Positions 1 to 11,173 of a stretch of DNA of 64,000 nt are shown one piece after another. The stretch comes from Lobosporangium transversale (lineage: Eukaryota; Mortierellomycota; Mortierellomycetes; Mortierellales; Mortierellaceae). Every line of letters starts with the position of its first letter. The stretch's first letter is position 1. Below the pieces are notes generated by a model. That model saw nothing but the letters and a program-made list of their open reading frames with translations. It searched no databases and was not told the DNA's origin. The stretch is from NCBI RefSeq assembly GCF_002105155.1, contig NW_019029017.1, forward strand, positions 1 through 64,000, read 5' to 3'. The position numbers and the translations under genes are program-made.

Positions 1-2201
1 AATCCTGAGGAGCAAGCGCTTTTTGATCAGTTCCAACAATTAGTCAAGGAGTTCCAGGATGTTATCCAGAATAACCCACAGCTTGTGTCCCTCGCCGGAA
101 GTATCATGAATAAGGTAATAATGAGTAATGCTCGTATTATAATAGTATAAAGAGTATAAAGTTAGCATTTTATGCTTTTCATCTATTCTAATATACTCTG
201 TAAACATTCTTTATCGCCTACTGATAGATTTTAAGCAATGTCAAAGTGAATGTCGAATCGTTCGCAGACTACTTGCAAGAGCAGGCCCAGACTGTTCAGG
301 GTTCTGCCTCTCAGGCTGTCAATCAGGCGCAAGAGGCAGCTTCACGCGCTGCAGCCCAAGCCCAAGAAGCTGCTATTCAGGCTGCTGCTCAGGCTGCTGC
401 TCAGGCTGCTGCTCAGGCTAAAGAGGCAACAGCCAAGGCTAATAATCAATATAAAATCCCTCGGTTCCATGAACTTCGTCAACACCATGCTAACCGCCCC
501 AAGCATCCATTTGGCTATAACCATGGTTACCGACATAGTATGTTTGGATCCGCAATGCCAGGTATGCCACCTGCACGCCCTGTAGCTCCTATGCCTCCTA
601 TGCCTCCTATGCCTCCTATGCCTCCTATGCCTCCCATGCCTCATATGCCTCATATGCCTTATATGCCGCCAATGCCTTCTATGTCTACAGTCTTCCCGAT
701 CCCCCCTCTGACCCCGGTTCCACCGCCTGCAATGCCTTTGTTCCCTTCAGTTCCGTTTATGAACTCATCTACAGAGGCCAACTCTTCTTCTGGACTTGGA
801 CGGAGTAAAAGTATCCATACCTCCAAGCCTTCGCCATTTTCGAAGAATTTCCCATTCAGCAACGCATTGCCAAAGGCAGACAGATCATTCACCATCAAGA
901 CCCCTCGCTCTCCAGTGTCTAGCGACTCGGAGGCCAAAGAAGAGATTAACTCTGTCAAACTTGGAAAGACTAAGGCTGTGGATGCCGAAACTGACTCTAA
1001 TGATGAAATATCGTCGTCTTCGAGTTCGTCCTCATCTTCGGCTTCGTCCTCGGCTGCATCGATGCCGGGCTCCTTCCCAAATAATCCACCAGAGATCCGT
1101 GTCAAGCCTAGATATGTCTGGGCGCCTCTCCCTGATCATGCCCAAACATCCGGTCAGCCCACCAAGTATGGTTGGGTGTGGAGCGATAAACCTCACGAGG
1201 ATGATATTAAACCCTATGTACCAAAGGCACCGGAGCCCAATCCCAGGAAAACGTGGGTCTGGGGACGTATGCCTGATCATGACCGAAAACATCTTCCTCC
1301 TTTGGAACGTGCCAGATACGGCTGGGTGTGGGGCACTGAGGCCGAAGTGGCCGAGGCTGACGCCAAAGCTAATGAACGCGATGCTGCGGAACATGCTGAG
1401 ATTAAGGCACGTGAAGCTGAGGCCGAAGCCAAGGTGCGTGAAGCTGAAGCGGAGGAGAAGGCACGCGAGGCTGAGGCTGAGATTAGGGCACGTGAAGCCG
1501 AGGTATCAGAACCTGCACCCTTGTACACCTCATCAAATGATGCAGGTTCAACACCTGGTTCGCTCCCGGGCAGACCATCCGACTTTGGTTCATTCCATAG
1601 ACCTGGTACCAACTCAGGCTCTGGGTCCAGTAGTGGAGCTTCCACAGCCGATGCGGCTGAAAGACTCAGGCGCCGTCAGACAGTGCATGAATTCAGCCAG
1701 CAAGAAGATGAAGATGAAGAAGTCGAGAATGCGAATAGTTCTTTTTATAACAGTCAAGGGCTTCAGGACCAAATGAGAAGATTCCAGACTTTGAAAGCTC
1801 GTAGGGCCGGAAGGCAAAATTGCTTTGGTACCTTTATCGATGGAACTGCTGCCTCATCACGGCCTGTTGTAGGTGGCGGCAGTCTGGCTGATATTTGGCC
1901 AGGTCCAGCAGTATCTTCGGCAGAACCCTCTCGCTCTCAAGTCAACGTGCCGACAACCGTCCATTCATCCAATCCAAGGCAGACAACAGTCCCAAGAACC
2001 GAGCCTGTGCAAGATAGGACAGCCAGACCATTGAGCACAGCAACAGATGATATGAACCCGTTTGCGGATCCCAATGAATTTGAGCAAGAAATCCGGACGT
2101 TGATCGACATGGGTTTCCAGGACACGCCCGCATTCCGAACAGTTGTGCGTGATTTTGGAGGAGAGTTGGAGGCGATTATTGATTTTTTGATCAAACATTA
2201 G
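1..2201 (+). CDS. UBA-domain protein with Met-Pro and Trp-Val-Trp repeats (5' partial)
   Basis: The gene is open at the left edge. A first exon (about 1-114 or 1-124) reads in frame 1. An intron follows and ends near 235-246; I could not fix the junction uniquely. The main exon then runs to the TAG at 2199-2201. In order it encodes an Ala/Gln-rich helix, a Met-Pro-Pro repeat (about 560-690), a Ser-rich acidic linker, four Trp-rich motifs (about 1100-1345), an Ala/Glu/Lys/Arg coiled coil (about 1345-1510) and a C-terminal UBA-like domain (about 2060-2198, with the IDMGF core and a hydrophobic last helix). A disordered protein ending in a UBA domain resembles the p62/Nbr1 type of ubiquitin-binding autophagy receptor, but no PB1, ZZ or Nbr1 domain lies in the visible part. 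The UBA call is good; the receptor role is inference. Confidence 0.7.
587..670 (+). repeat. Tandem 9-bp coding repeat (Met-Pro-Pro/His/Tyr)
   Basis: Successive copies of a 9-bp unit, ATGCCTCCT and close variants, encode Met-Pro-Pro, then Met-Pro-His and Met-Pro-Tyr. The 5' copies are nearly identical and the 3' copies diverge, as expected for replication slippage inside a coding exon. Confidence 0.85.
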
Positions 2202-3160
2202 ATCAGATCCGTTTTCTGATTTTTTTTTTTTATTTTGGAAAATGATTGCTGATTGCAATTGATTTGCAGCACTATTCGATCCTTCAATAGTTGTTTATTT
2301 CTTTAGTCTTGACAGAAATGATATGAAATAAAGAAAAAATGATTCGAATAAAATTGCTCCTTAAATTTTTTTTTTTCTCAAAAAGGGTCTTTGGAAATTT
2401 GGAGAGATAGGAGACCATCCTGGTTGCCAAGGGACTCTTTGCTTTGTTTGTTCCAACACGAACCAAGTGCAAATTGTGTTTTTTTTTTTTTGAATCCACC
2501 ACTGTAGATATTTAACATCTCGCTATTAAAGAGAGAAGGAGAGGTTCATGTAGAATAGCAGTTCATCATGACAGGATCAAAGACTATTTGGTACAACAAG
2601 ATCATGGCTGAGTCAAAGCTCAAGAATGATTTCTTAGGGAGTCTCCAAGCATGGTATCACGCCTTGTTTAAGAAAAGAACCCTGGATGGGCGATAAATCA
2701 CGGGCAAGAATGGACCTAAATAAGCATAGCAGAAATAGAAGTATCGCTCCGTGACTCCGTGTTGGATGCCTTGAATACGAATGGCATTCGGTGTGAGAAT
2801 GTTATGTCTGTTAAGAGTATTTTGTGGTAGCGACAATAAAACAGGTTCTTTCTACCCGAGTTTGTCATCACTTTCTCTTAATACTCTGATCTGACTGATC
2901 AGCAGTGATTCCCAAGGATTGGCCCTTTTTCTCTTTATATCCCTTGTTGTGCCTTTACGACCTTTTTTATCATTTTTATTTTTATTTTTTAATCTCCTTT
3001 ACATTTCCATCGCCTTGTTGGCCTTTCACCATTTACAGCTTATTTGTATCGATTACTTGGGCCTGCTCTCCCCATTTTTGACTATTTACTTAATAACTAT
3101 TCACTAATAACGACAGCAATCAATACCCTCCACAACAAACGCTCAGCATAAACAAAAGCC
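2202..3160. other. Intergenic region, 3' flank and promoter
   Basis: No coding potential seen. It holds T-rich runs after the UBA-protein stop, an AATAAA-like element near 2326, and a pyrimidine-rich leader (about 2930-3110) just before the ATG at 3161, a common fungal promoter feature. Short open frames here have no protein-like composition. Confidence 0.6.
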
Positions 3161-5031
3161 ATGACGTCCCATCAATCCGGCTCAACTAGAGCCTATGACT
3201 TTGATTATCACAACAATAGTTATAGCCGTGAACAATCTCCTGTCGATCTACACCGCAATAGACACAAAGGCCCCAAAGCGCTAAAGCCATCACAGCTACA
3301 ACATATAGACAGTGATCCAAATGTGAATACCCTCAGTAATTACAACCTCATCCAAAAGCCTGATAGGTTTCTCAAAGTAGAAGAAGAGCATGTCGGAGGT
3401 ATGGATAGATCTTTATACAAGACGAATGCTACATCAAAGGATATCACAAACCTAGACATGGGTATAGCTGGATTTCACCGGGATAAGAACGATGATGGTC
3501 AAGGTAACCTTGTAGGAGCCATTAATATCGCTGAGCACTGTCGACGGAATACGGCTACACCACCCCCATTCCAACACCAACGAATCCAACATTCTCGCAG
3601 CCATTATGGATATGATCTCCTTCAAAAATTGAACCGACAAGAACAACAACAACAGGAAGCGCAATACAGCTCTACTCGGCAAGAGAGCACGGATTCCCAA
3701 TCGACAGCTATGATGCATCACGATCGAGATAAGGAAACTTCAAGGTTTACACCCTCGCCCACGGCAACCTCGATGAAGTCACGGCCCAATGGCATGTCGT
3801 CGAGTGCAGAAGTAGCCAACACAACCAATAACTCTGTAGGATCAAAATTCCTAGAGCAAACAAACTTCACGCCATTTCAGTCGCAGACGCCTCCGCAGCA
3901 ATTTCAGCATGATACAAGAAATCGATCAGGATCCGCTCCATCTAAAATTATTCAGCGGACATCTACTTTCCCAACCACATCTATGCCATCTATGCCTATA
4001 TCTGTCTCTGTACTGCTTCCTCCATCACCTCGTGTTCAACAACAACAATTTCCATCTCCTGGTAGGAGCGTGATTTCGGACATTCAGTGTGATGTTTCTT
4101 TGCCTACAAAAACTAGGTGGGAATATGACGAGAGCATCAGTCCGATAGCCTCCACTCCTGACCAGGAACATTTCCACTATACCAACGAGACCAATAATAG
4201 CAATATCAGTCATGCTAGTAAACGAGAAGATAGTAGCGAAACCGGATCGCGCCCTCATACACCTCAACGATCATCCTCCATCTTTGACTTCTTACGGTTC
4301 CGTAAATTCTCTATTCCCAAGAGCAGTTCCCAACATCATCAGGCAGCCGCACAGGTCGCGTCTGTCGTCAATGCTACTTCGGCCGCAAGCACCTCAGGCA
4401 GTCCTGGAAGGAAGGCAAATTTTCCCCTCCTGGACGCTCCGCCTCCGATAGCTAAGAGTAGGATGAGTGGCCTGTCTTTTGGTTCTCTGATCCCACAACC
4501 AACTAGGAAACAATCTTTGGATGCTCAGGCCATGAACGTATGTCAGACTAGAGCCGCCCATACCAGCAGTAGCCAAGGGCTAATCACGCCAGGAGGGCCA
4601 ATCTTATCCTCCGTATCTGCTCCTTCAATATCTGATTCAGGATGGTATTTGCCTCCAACACAAATACATTCCTTAGCAGACCATGCCCCTTCCTTTAATA
4701 CAGGCGCCACTACCACTCCAGTATTAGCAATGACAGCATCGCCAACATCAACGCCAGTACCGACCCCTGTTGCTAAACCACAATCGACGTTATCTAAAGT
4801 CGCAGCAGCGGTTGCAAGTGTAACTGTTGGGAAGCGTCGACCGTCTGTGGTAAGTGGGATCGAGCCAGGAAAAGATTCATCTGTGCGGCATCAGTCCATA
4901 GCGGGATATAAGACTAGTGGATACGATTCTCATCGGTCTTCAGTGGGTTCTTCATGGCTCGGACACGGACATGGTCCAGGACTAGATCAGGAGCAGCTGA
5001 GCCATCATGTTATTTATATGAAATCCGAGGT

Positions 5032-5062
<31 letters not shown>

Positions 5063-5702
5063 ATACAAAACTCTTCAGGCTGATAAGTACTGACTGTAGG
5101 TTCTTTTTATTTTTTACTTATACTCACTCTACCGACATATTATGGATCATGGCTTGTGCGTCTGCTTTGTCACACAGAGGAGTTTACCAGAATTGCAGGG
5201 ATATATTGAGACGCTGTACCACACAATTCTCAATAAGAATATGACCCTTGAGCATTCTAAAAAGCAAACCTCGGCCTTACAAAAAGAGCTGGGGCAGACA
5301 TACTTGAAAGCGGATGAAGAAAGGCAAGCGCTGACAAAGGAACTTGACCAGACTAAGGAGAAGATTGCGACCATGGAAAGGAACTTTCTATTATGGAGAT
5401 CTAAGGTCCATAGTGACCAGCAGGCTCAGCAAGAGGATTTTTTTCATGAGCGAATCGTTAAGCAAGATCGCGTATGTTGCTTTCTTAAGCGTCGTTATAT
5501 TTTATTTTATATGTCCCCAAGTACTAAAGTTCCTCACTCCCTTTTTTTTTGTAGATTGAAAAATTGGAGGAAACATTGAGTAATTCACAAGAAGAGGCGA
5601 TGAGGCTTCGAAATCGCTTACTCTCACTCGAATATGACAATAGTTATGTTGGCCTGACTGCTTTTTTACCCGGCAACTCTGACACGAACAATAATAGTAA
5701 TG

Positions 5703-5738
<36 letters not shown>

Positions 5739-6428
5739 GTAATAGCATTAATAATAGCGAGGATAGTTTTTTCAGTGAGGATACGATTCAAGATAGTGGC
5801 AGCCCATCAGTGAATCCCTCGATCGGATATGGCCCAATAACTATAGCGGCCCACAAACGTCGCTCAGATGATTCCAGGATTATGGAGAGGAAATCTCAGG
5901 CATTGGAAAACCAGGTCCATGATCTGAAACGCTTATTAGAAACAGAAAAGCAGAACCGACAGCGCGATCTAATGGAGTTTCGTAGGAAGATGCATGAAAA
6001 ATGCGCCAAGCTCGAACGAGAGCTCCAAGCTGCAAAGGTGAGCTTTTTTTTTTTTTTTTTTTTTTTTTGTAGACACTTTACATCAGTGTTGAATTTCTTA
6101 AAGCTTCAAAGACTGAATTGCTTTTATTTTATTTTATTTTTATTCTTATTTTTCTTCATTAATCCAGATGGAGTCACTTATGTATATGGAAATGATGCAT
6201 GAGATCGTGACAGAAAATGACGACTTACGACAAAAAGTCAAGGAGGCAAAACGCAAGGTCCGTCGCCAAGGAAATAGGAACCAAAATAGCCAAAGTAATA
6301 GTGGTTGCGGTGGTAGTGATGCTTCACAATGCAACGAAAGTATCTCGGATAGCGGTAAGAGCAAATTCCGAAACGATAACTTTAGAAGCAATGTAAGCGA
6401 GGATGGAACGGGAGAGATTATTGTTTAG
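3161..6428 (+). CDS. Disordered protein with C-terminal coiled coils, unrecognised
   Basis: Four exons join in phase: 3161-5029, 5178-5471, 5555-6037 and 6168-6428, giving about 968 residues. Donors are GTAAAA, GTATGT and GTGAGC, and all acceptors are NAG. The first 620 residues are Ser/Thr/Pro/Gln-rich and look disordered. One short basic-hydrophobic patch (DFLRFRKFSIPKS, near 4285) could bind membrane or a partner. From exon 2 on, long heptad-like helices (QKELGQTYL, KELDQTKEKI, EKLEETLSNSQEE) suggest a coiled-coil scaffold, interrupted by an Asn run. Exon 4 ends in a TAG at 6426-6428. A donor-like GTAAGC at 6393 and an acceptor-like CAG at 6465 could give another 3' end. I recognise no family. 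Confidence 0.6.
5692..5750 (+). repeat. AAT trinucleotide repeat coding poly-Asn
   Basis: A run of AAT/AAC codons interrupted by GAT and AGT encodes an Asn tract inside exon 3 of the coiled-coil gene. It stays in frame and lies between two helical segments. Confidence 0.85.
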
Positions 6429-6628
6429 TTTAATAACTGTTACCAACATTTTTTTTTATTCCCAGGCTCATTGTGAACGCGTTTCTGACCAATCAAAATG
6501 TACTATTTCCATTCGCCCATTGTTGAACGTTGTGATCAGCACGCAAAATAAATCTCAAGATTTTTTTTTTTTTTTCCTCCCCTTCTCTGCATCCCTCTCC
6601 ATTTCCCTGATACGATCTTCAAACAGAA

Positions 6629-8029
6629 ATGCCGCAATTCGATTCTGTTCCACTTTCTTCGACAATCACTCAGGAAATTGACAGCAATAATGGCTATGAA
6701 GATGATGATGATAATGAAGATGATAGCTTGGAGGAACTGAACCAAACAAGTCCAAGTAATGCGAACAACCTGGAGGAACAACTGGAAGGCGGAGACAGGC
6801 ATAAGGACCTATACCATATGAGTAGTAACAATGACGACCCTTACATTACAGTCGATAATGGCGTAGATAAAGACATAGACAGTGACGACTATCACAGTGT
6901 GAGATACAACTATGTCGGTGCTGATGATAATAATAATGACGATAGTATTGATAATAGCCATAATGGCGGCGATGAAGATGGTAGTGGTGATGGTGATACT
7001 GACTCTGGGAATACGTACGAAGGGCTCCAATCAGAAGACGAAAGGGACGAAAATTACAGTGCAGAGGATCCTATCTATGTGGCAGATATCTTGCGACAAT
7101 GCAACATTGACTGGCTACAATATCCCGAGTATGCAAGTCATCGGTTGATCGTCGTAAAAGACATGCAAAGAGAGGATAACCATTCGGAGTTACAGCAGCA
7201 TAGAATATCGACATTTCAGCAAGGCCAACGCCAAAGTGAAGGCGAATGCAATCACAATCATCAGCAACAACTCACAACAGAGCTTCAATCACAACTTCCA
7301 CAACATCAATCCAACGACAGCGACGGTTTTTACTACTGTTATGTGATGGCTCAGTTCTTATCATCTGCCTCTGCAGTCTTTCGCGATTTTTTCCTTGTGC
7401 ACAGAGAAGATAGTTCCAACAATGAAGAAATCAATCACAATCGTCTAAATTGTCTAAGATGGATCCCGGAATCAGAAGCTTGCCAGATCCCATTCCCATT
7501 AGAGCAATCGCCAGGCCTCAGTCGCGAACAATTGCGACAGCCACAGCCACCATCATCACCACTTGCGTCCAACGTCATGGGTTTACTAAATTCGAAAGCC
7601 TACAAGGGCCTGGATGGCCAACAAGGCGAGAGCAGAAACAGCAGCAACAGCAACAATAATGGCAATAATAATAGCAATAACAACGAAAGAGAGGAAGAAG
7701 GGGAGGAGGATGGTAACTACAGGAAGACCCCATTGTTGGAACTATGTCTTCCATACCCAAACCATTTCGAAGGTCTTCTGCGGGTCATGTATGATATGGA
7801 TCTGGAACGATGGACCCAAGAGAATTTCTCCAGCGATACAATCGGAGAAGTCTTTGAAAATGTTTGTAGACTCGAGTGTTCAACTTATTTGACGCTGCAC
7901 TGTCTCAAGTATTTTGGTGCTATTAAAACAATGATGAGCCGGGAACAATTGGCACGCTCGTCAATGAGGCAGCTGCAAGAAATATATAAGCGGGCTTTGG
8001 ACTCTAATCTGTTGACATTGGACGAATGA
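6629..8029 (+). CDS. BTB/POZ-like domain protein
   Basis: This single-exon frame gives 466 residues and ends in TGA at 8027-8029. Residues 1-150 are very acidic (Asp/Glu/Asn). The rest resembles the divergent BTB domains common in early-diverging fungi: a helix with SASAVFRDFF (near 7370), then LPYPNHFEGLLRVMY (near 7750), then a W-x8-F segment and a final helix around LTLHCLKYFGAIK. The fold is interrupted by Gln- and Asn-rich inserts. BTB domains mediate dimerisation and often Cullin-3 binding; neither is shown here. The start follows a CT-rich stretch and ATACGATCTTCAAACAG. That last CAG also looks like a 3' splice site, so a 5' exon or fusion to the gene 200 bp upstream is not excluded. 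Confidence 0.6.
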   Translation: MPQFDSVPLSSTITQEIDSNNGYEDDDDNEDDSLEELNQTSPSNANNLEEQLEGGDRHKDLYHMSSNNDDPYITVDNGVDKDIDSDDYHSVRYNYVGADDNNNDDSIDNSHNGGDEDGSGDGDTDSGNTYEGLQSEDERDENYSAEDPIYVADILRQCNIDWLQYPEYASHRLIVVKDMQREDNHSELQQHRISTFQQGQRQSEGECNHNHQQQLTTELQSQLPQHQSNDSDGFYYCYVMAQFLSSASAVFRDFFLVHREDSSNNEEINHNRLNCLRWIPESEACQIPFPLEQSPGLSREQLRQPQPPSSPLASNVMGLLNSKAYKGLDGQQGESRNSSNSNNNGNNNSNNNEREEEGEEDGNYRKTPLLELCLPYPNHFEGLLRVMYDMDLERWTQENFSSDTIGEVFENVCRLECSTYLTLHCLKYFGAIKTMMSREQLARSSMRQLQEIYKRALDSNLLTLDE

Positions 8030-8199
8030 TGGCGACATTGAGACATTGACGAAATAACATACATAAAATCGACCACTCTTCCTTCCCTCCTTTCTATTCA
8101 TTGTCATTATTATTACTTAACATTTTTCTTTTAAGCGAAATAAAGAAAAAAAGAAAATGCAGATGGATACGTTTTTTTTTTTTTTTTTTTTTTTTGTTT

Positions 8200-9131
8200 T
8201 TAGACCCATAATTTGATGGTCGAGTCCCAGGATGCTGTTGCAACCAGAGATGTCTCATGTGGGTGCCATGCGCAATCAATGACAACTTCGCTATGTGCCT
8301 TGAACTTCTTGTGGACTTTGCATGTCTTCCAATCCCAGACCCAAAGATTGCCCTCTGAGTCTCCAGAGGACAAATACCGGCCATCCGGCGAGAATGAGGG
8401 CTGACAGGCATATCCTGCTACTATATGTCCCGTGAACAGCTTTTTACGGTTTTGACGGAATCGGTCCTTGGCACCGTAGATGAAAATCTGATTGTCAAGA
8501 GATTGACAAGCTAACCATTTCTCTATATTTGTGGAAAGAAGTACAAATATAAACATTAAAATGATTAACATAGATACAGATAGGACGCTAGTATAGAGAA
8601 GGAAAAGAAAGAAAAGTACTTACGGTTCGGACTGAGAGCGACAGCGGGCATGGAATGCATGTCTGGTTCTGCAATATACTTGATCACGACTGGAATATCA
8701 AATTCCCAAGCCCTTAAAGATTTGTCATCTGAGGTGGTTACGAATCGACGGTTTTCATCCACAAATGTAATCGAGTTCACAGCTCCCAAATGTTGGTCAT
8801 ATTCCTGGATAATCTCTCCAGAATTGATATCAAATTGATATATCTTGTGATCAGAACATCCTGCCAAAAAAATATGCTGCTTGTCTCCATCTGGGTTGAA
8901 CTTGACCACATATGGAATCTTTTTGGTTGAAAACGTAGAGATACATTTTCCAGTCTCTGTATCCCAAAGCTTCATGTTGCGATCATATGAAGCACTGATG
9001 AACCTGGTACCGTCATTATTGAATGTGACATCACGGACAGCCTTAGAATGCCCCAAATATGTACGAAGTACACGACGGTCATGGTATACATCCCAAATCT
9101 ACATAGACATCCCCATCATGAAGGGTAAATG

Positions 9132-9177
<46 letters not shown>

Positions 9178-10436
9178 AGCGTTATTACATTAATCTGACC
9201 ATAAAAGAAAGAGGATTCATATTCTCACATTCACGGCAGTCATGCTCCTTACCTTGACTTTTGAGTCCATACTACTAGATAAAAGTAAATGTGCTGATTT
9301 AGGGAAGAACCGGATGGCAGAGACGCCCTTAGTGTGTCCGGTCCATGTATGTAGCAATTTTTTGGGCACAAAACACTCCTTTGACCCCGGTTCACCCAGG
9401 AGATTTACATCGAGGTCCAGAGGCACATGCATATATGTGCGTCCCATGTAATCGTGTTCTTCCTTGCCATGGAAGATGGTTTTTTCGGATCCTGTAGCAA
9501 TGGGTTTGGCAGGCGTGGCTTTGCCTCGCTTTTGATTCTCTTCCTCAGCAGCCTGCACGTTCTTTTCATGCTTCTCACGTTCTTCCTCTGTTGGTCCGCT
9601 CATTTCACCAATGCGCTCTCCTTCATATGCTGCCCATGGTCCTCTATATGCATTCTCGCCTTCAAATTGAGATGGATCGCCACGGGTCTGGCGTTTCCGT
9701 TGGTTTTGGTTATTACGGAGATGTTTTGGTACTTTGTCCCATATTGTAGCGCCTTTATACATATATGCATATAAAAACAGAGAAAAATTAATCATGGTGA
9801 AACATGCCTAACAACATCATAGCGTAAATATGAGAAGATGTAACATAGTGTAACCAGTGAACATGAGCTCTGCCTTACCATCCATCTGCTGTGCTTTTTC
9901 AACATTGCCCACGTAGCCTGTTCCTTCTTTTCCAGATCCGCTCTGTCCATTAGCTGCGACGCTCAAAATACTAGGGTCTTTTGCAAATCCAAACGCGGCA
10001 TATGACTGTTGTTGTGTCTTGAAGTCGATATCCGAGATCATGTTTTCTTCCACATGGCCTGTCCAAACATTCCTGCGGATTTGACTTGTATTAGATGCAA
10101 AGGGATTGGTCGGTCCTTGAATGGGCTGAACCATTGAATCATATGGTAGATTGACTGCAAGCGATGTGTCCGTTGGATTGATATAAATATGACGCGAGTA
10201 ATTTGGGTCCTACGAATGCATGGTGATCCAATACACCCCACCAATATCAAGTAAAGAATTAGGAAAAAGTATTTGAGTATCAACTAATTTTCCATTCTTC
10301 AACTTTGCCTTTTTACCTCCAGACTGACATCGGGCGCGGCATTGGCAATTTTTGCAACCTTGTTAGGTTGCTTCAGTGACGAGTCTTCCTCATTGTCAGA
10401 AGAGCTGGAACCGTATCCATGTGTAATCAAGTCCAT
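8200..10436 (-). CDS. PRP17/CDC40: Pre-mRNA-processing factor 17 (WD40 splicing factor)
   Basis: Five exons join cleanly: 10436-10317, 10209-9879, 9752-9253, 9098-8624 and 8522-8200, giving 582 residues, close to the usual length. Prp17 is a WD40 protein of the spliceosome needed for the second transesterification step. Family signatures are clear: an acidic-Ser N-terminus, then [89 protein letters not shown], and a last WD repeat ending IKLW. About seven WD repeats occupy the C-terminal half. A 45-bp A run (T on the coding strand) lies in intron 3. Upstream, CTAACAG directly before the ATG hints at a 5' UTR intron. The 3' end converges on the BTB-like gene. Confidence 0.96.
9132..9176. repeat. 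45-bp poly(A) tract in a PRP17 intron
   Basis: An uninterrupted A run on the + strand, that is poly-T on the transcribed sense strand, sits in intron 3 of PRP17. It is the longest homopolymer in the window, and its exact length could be an assembly estimate. Confidence 0.9.
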
Positions 10437-10776
10437 CCTGTTAGAATATAAATCTTAAAGTGAAATGGGTTTTGTAATTCGTAATGAGAATAAAAAGCTG
10501 CTCTAGACATGCAAACGAGCTTTGGGTCAGATCTTTTTTTGTGCATAGAGTGATAAGCCACTTTCCGGCACGTGTCATCATTATCCAAAAAGGCCCCAGT
10601 TTAAGTGAAGACCAGCTGGACAATAAACTATGAAACCGTGCTATAAGTATCTTTATTTTTTGTATCCAACTCTTCATCTCTCTTTGTCTTCTTTTTCCCC
10701 ACTTCTCATTCAGACCTCTTCATTTACATTCCACTGGACCCTTTCTTAAGAACCCCCTAATAAAAAAAAAAGAATC
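10437..10776. promoter_or_regulatory. Shared promoter region, PRP17 and enoyl-CoA isomerase
   Basis: These 340 bp separate two divergently transcribed genes. The isomerase side ends in a CT-rich leader (about 10675-10745) followed by an A run just before the ATG. No specific factor site could be assigned. Confidence 0.5.
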
Positions 10777-11142
10777 ATGGCCGTCCCAACTGGTCTCGAT
10801 ATGTTCGAAATTAAACTTCTGGAGCATGGGGTTGCTGTTATTGCATTCAACCGCCCCAAGAGATATAATGCTCTTAACCCTGTTGTCTATGACCAATGGG
10901 GCAAAGCTTTAGAGTGGACTCGTAAATCGGAGGATGTCCGTGCTGTTGTCCTGACTGGCAACGGCAAATATTATTCCTCGGGTCAAGAATTGGGTGTGCC
11001 TGATTCGGATGAAATGGAAGCTGCTGGAGACATGGAAGGGCTCATCAAAAAGAGATCTGTCTTTACTGAGTAAGTTGCCAAACTGGACTTATTTTTGGCT
11101 TTCACTTTAAATGAATAAAGACTAATTAAATTTATCATTTTC

Positions 11143-11173
<31 letters not shown>

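Noticed and set aside
342-1105. Minus-strand frames rich in His-Arg or Asp/Glu
   Set aside because: They are reverse readings of the Met-Pro repeat and the Ser-rich linker of the UBA protein.
796-1776. 326-codon second frame on the plus strand inside the UBA-protein exon
   Set aside because: Composition is Arg/Leu/Pro-rich shadow sequence; the other frame carries the UBA domain.
7575-7760. Cys/Tyr-rich minus-strand frame resembling a small cysteine-rich peptide
   Set aside because: It is the reverse reading of an Asn/Ser codon repeat in the BTB-like gene.
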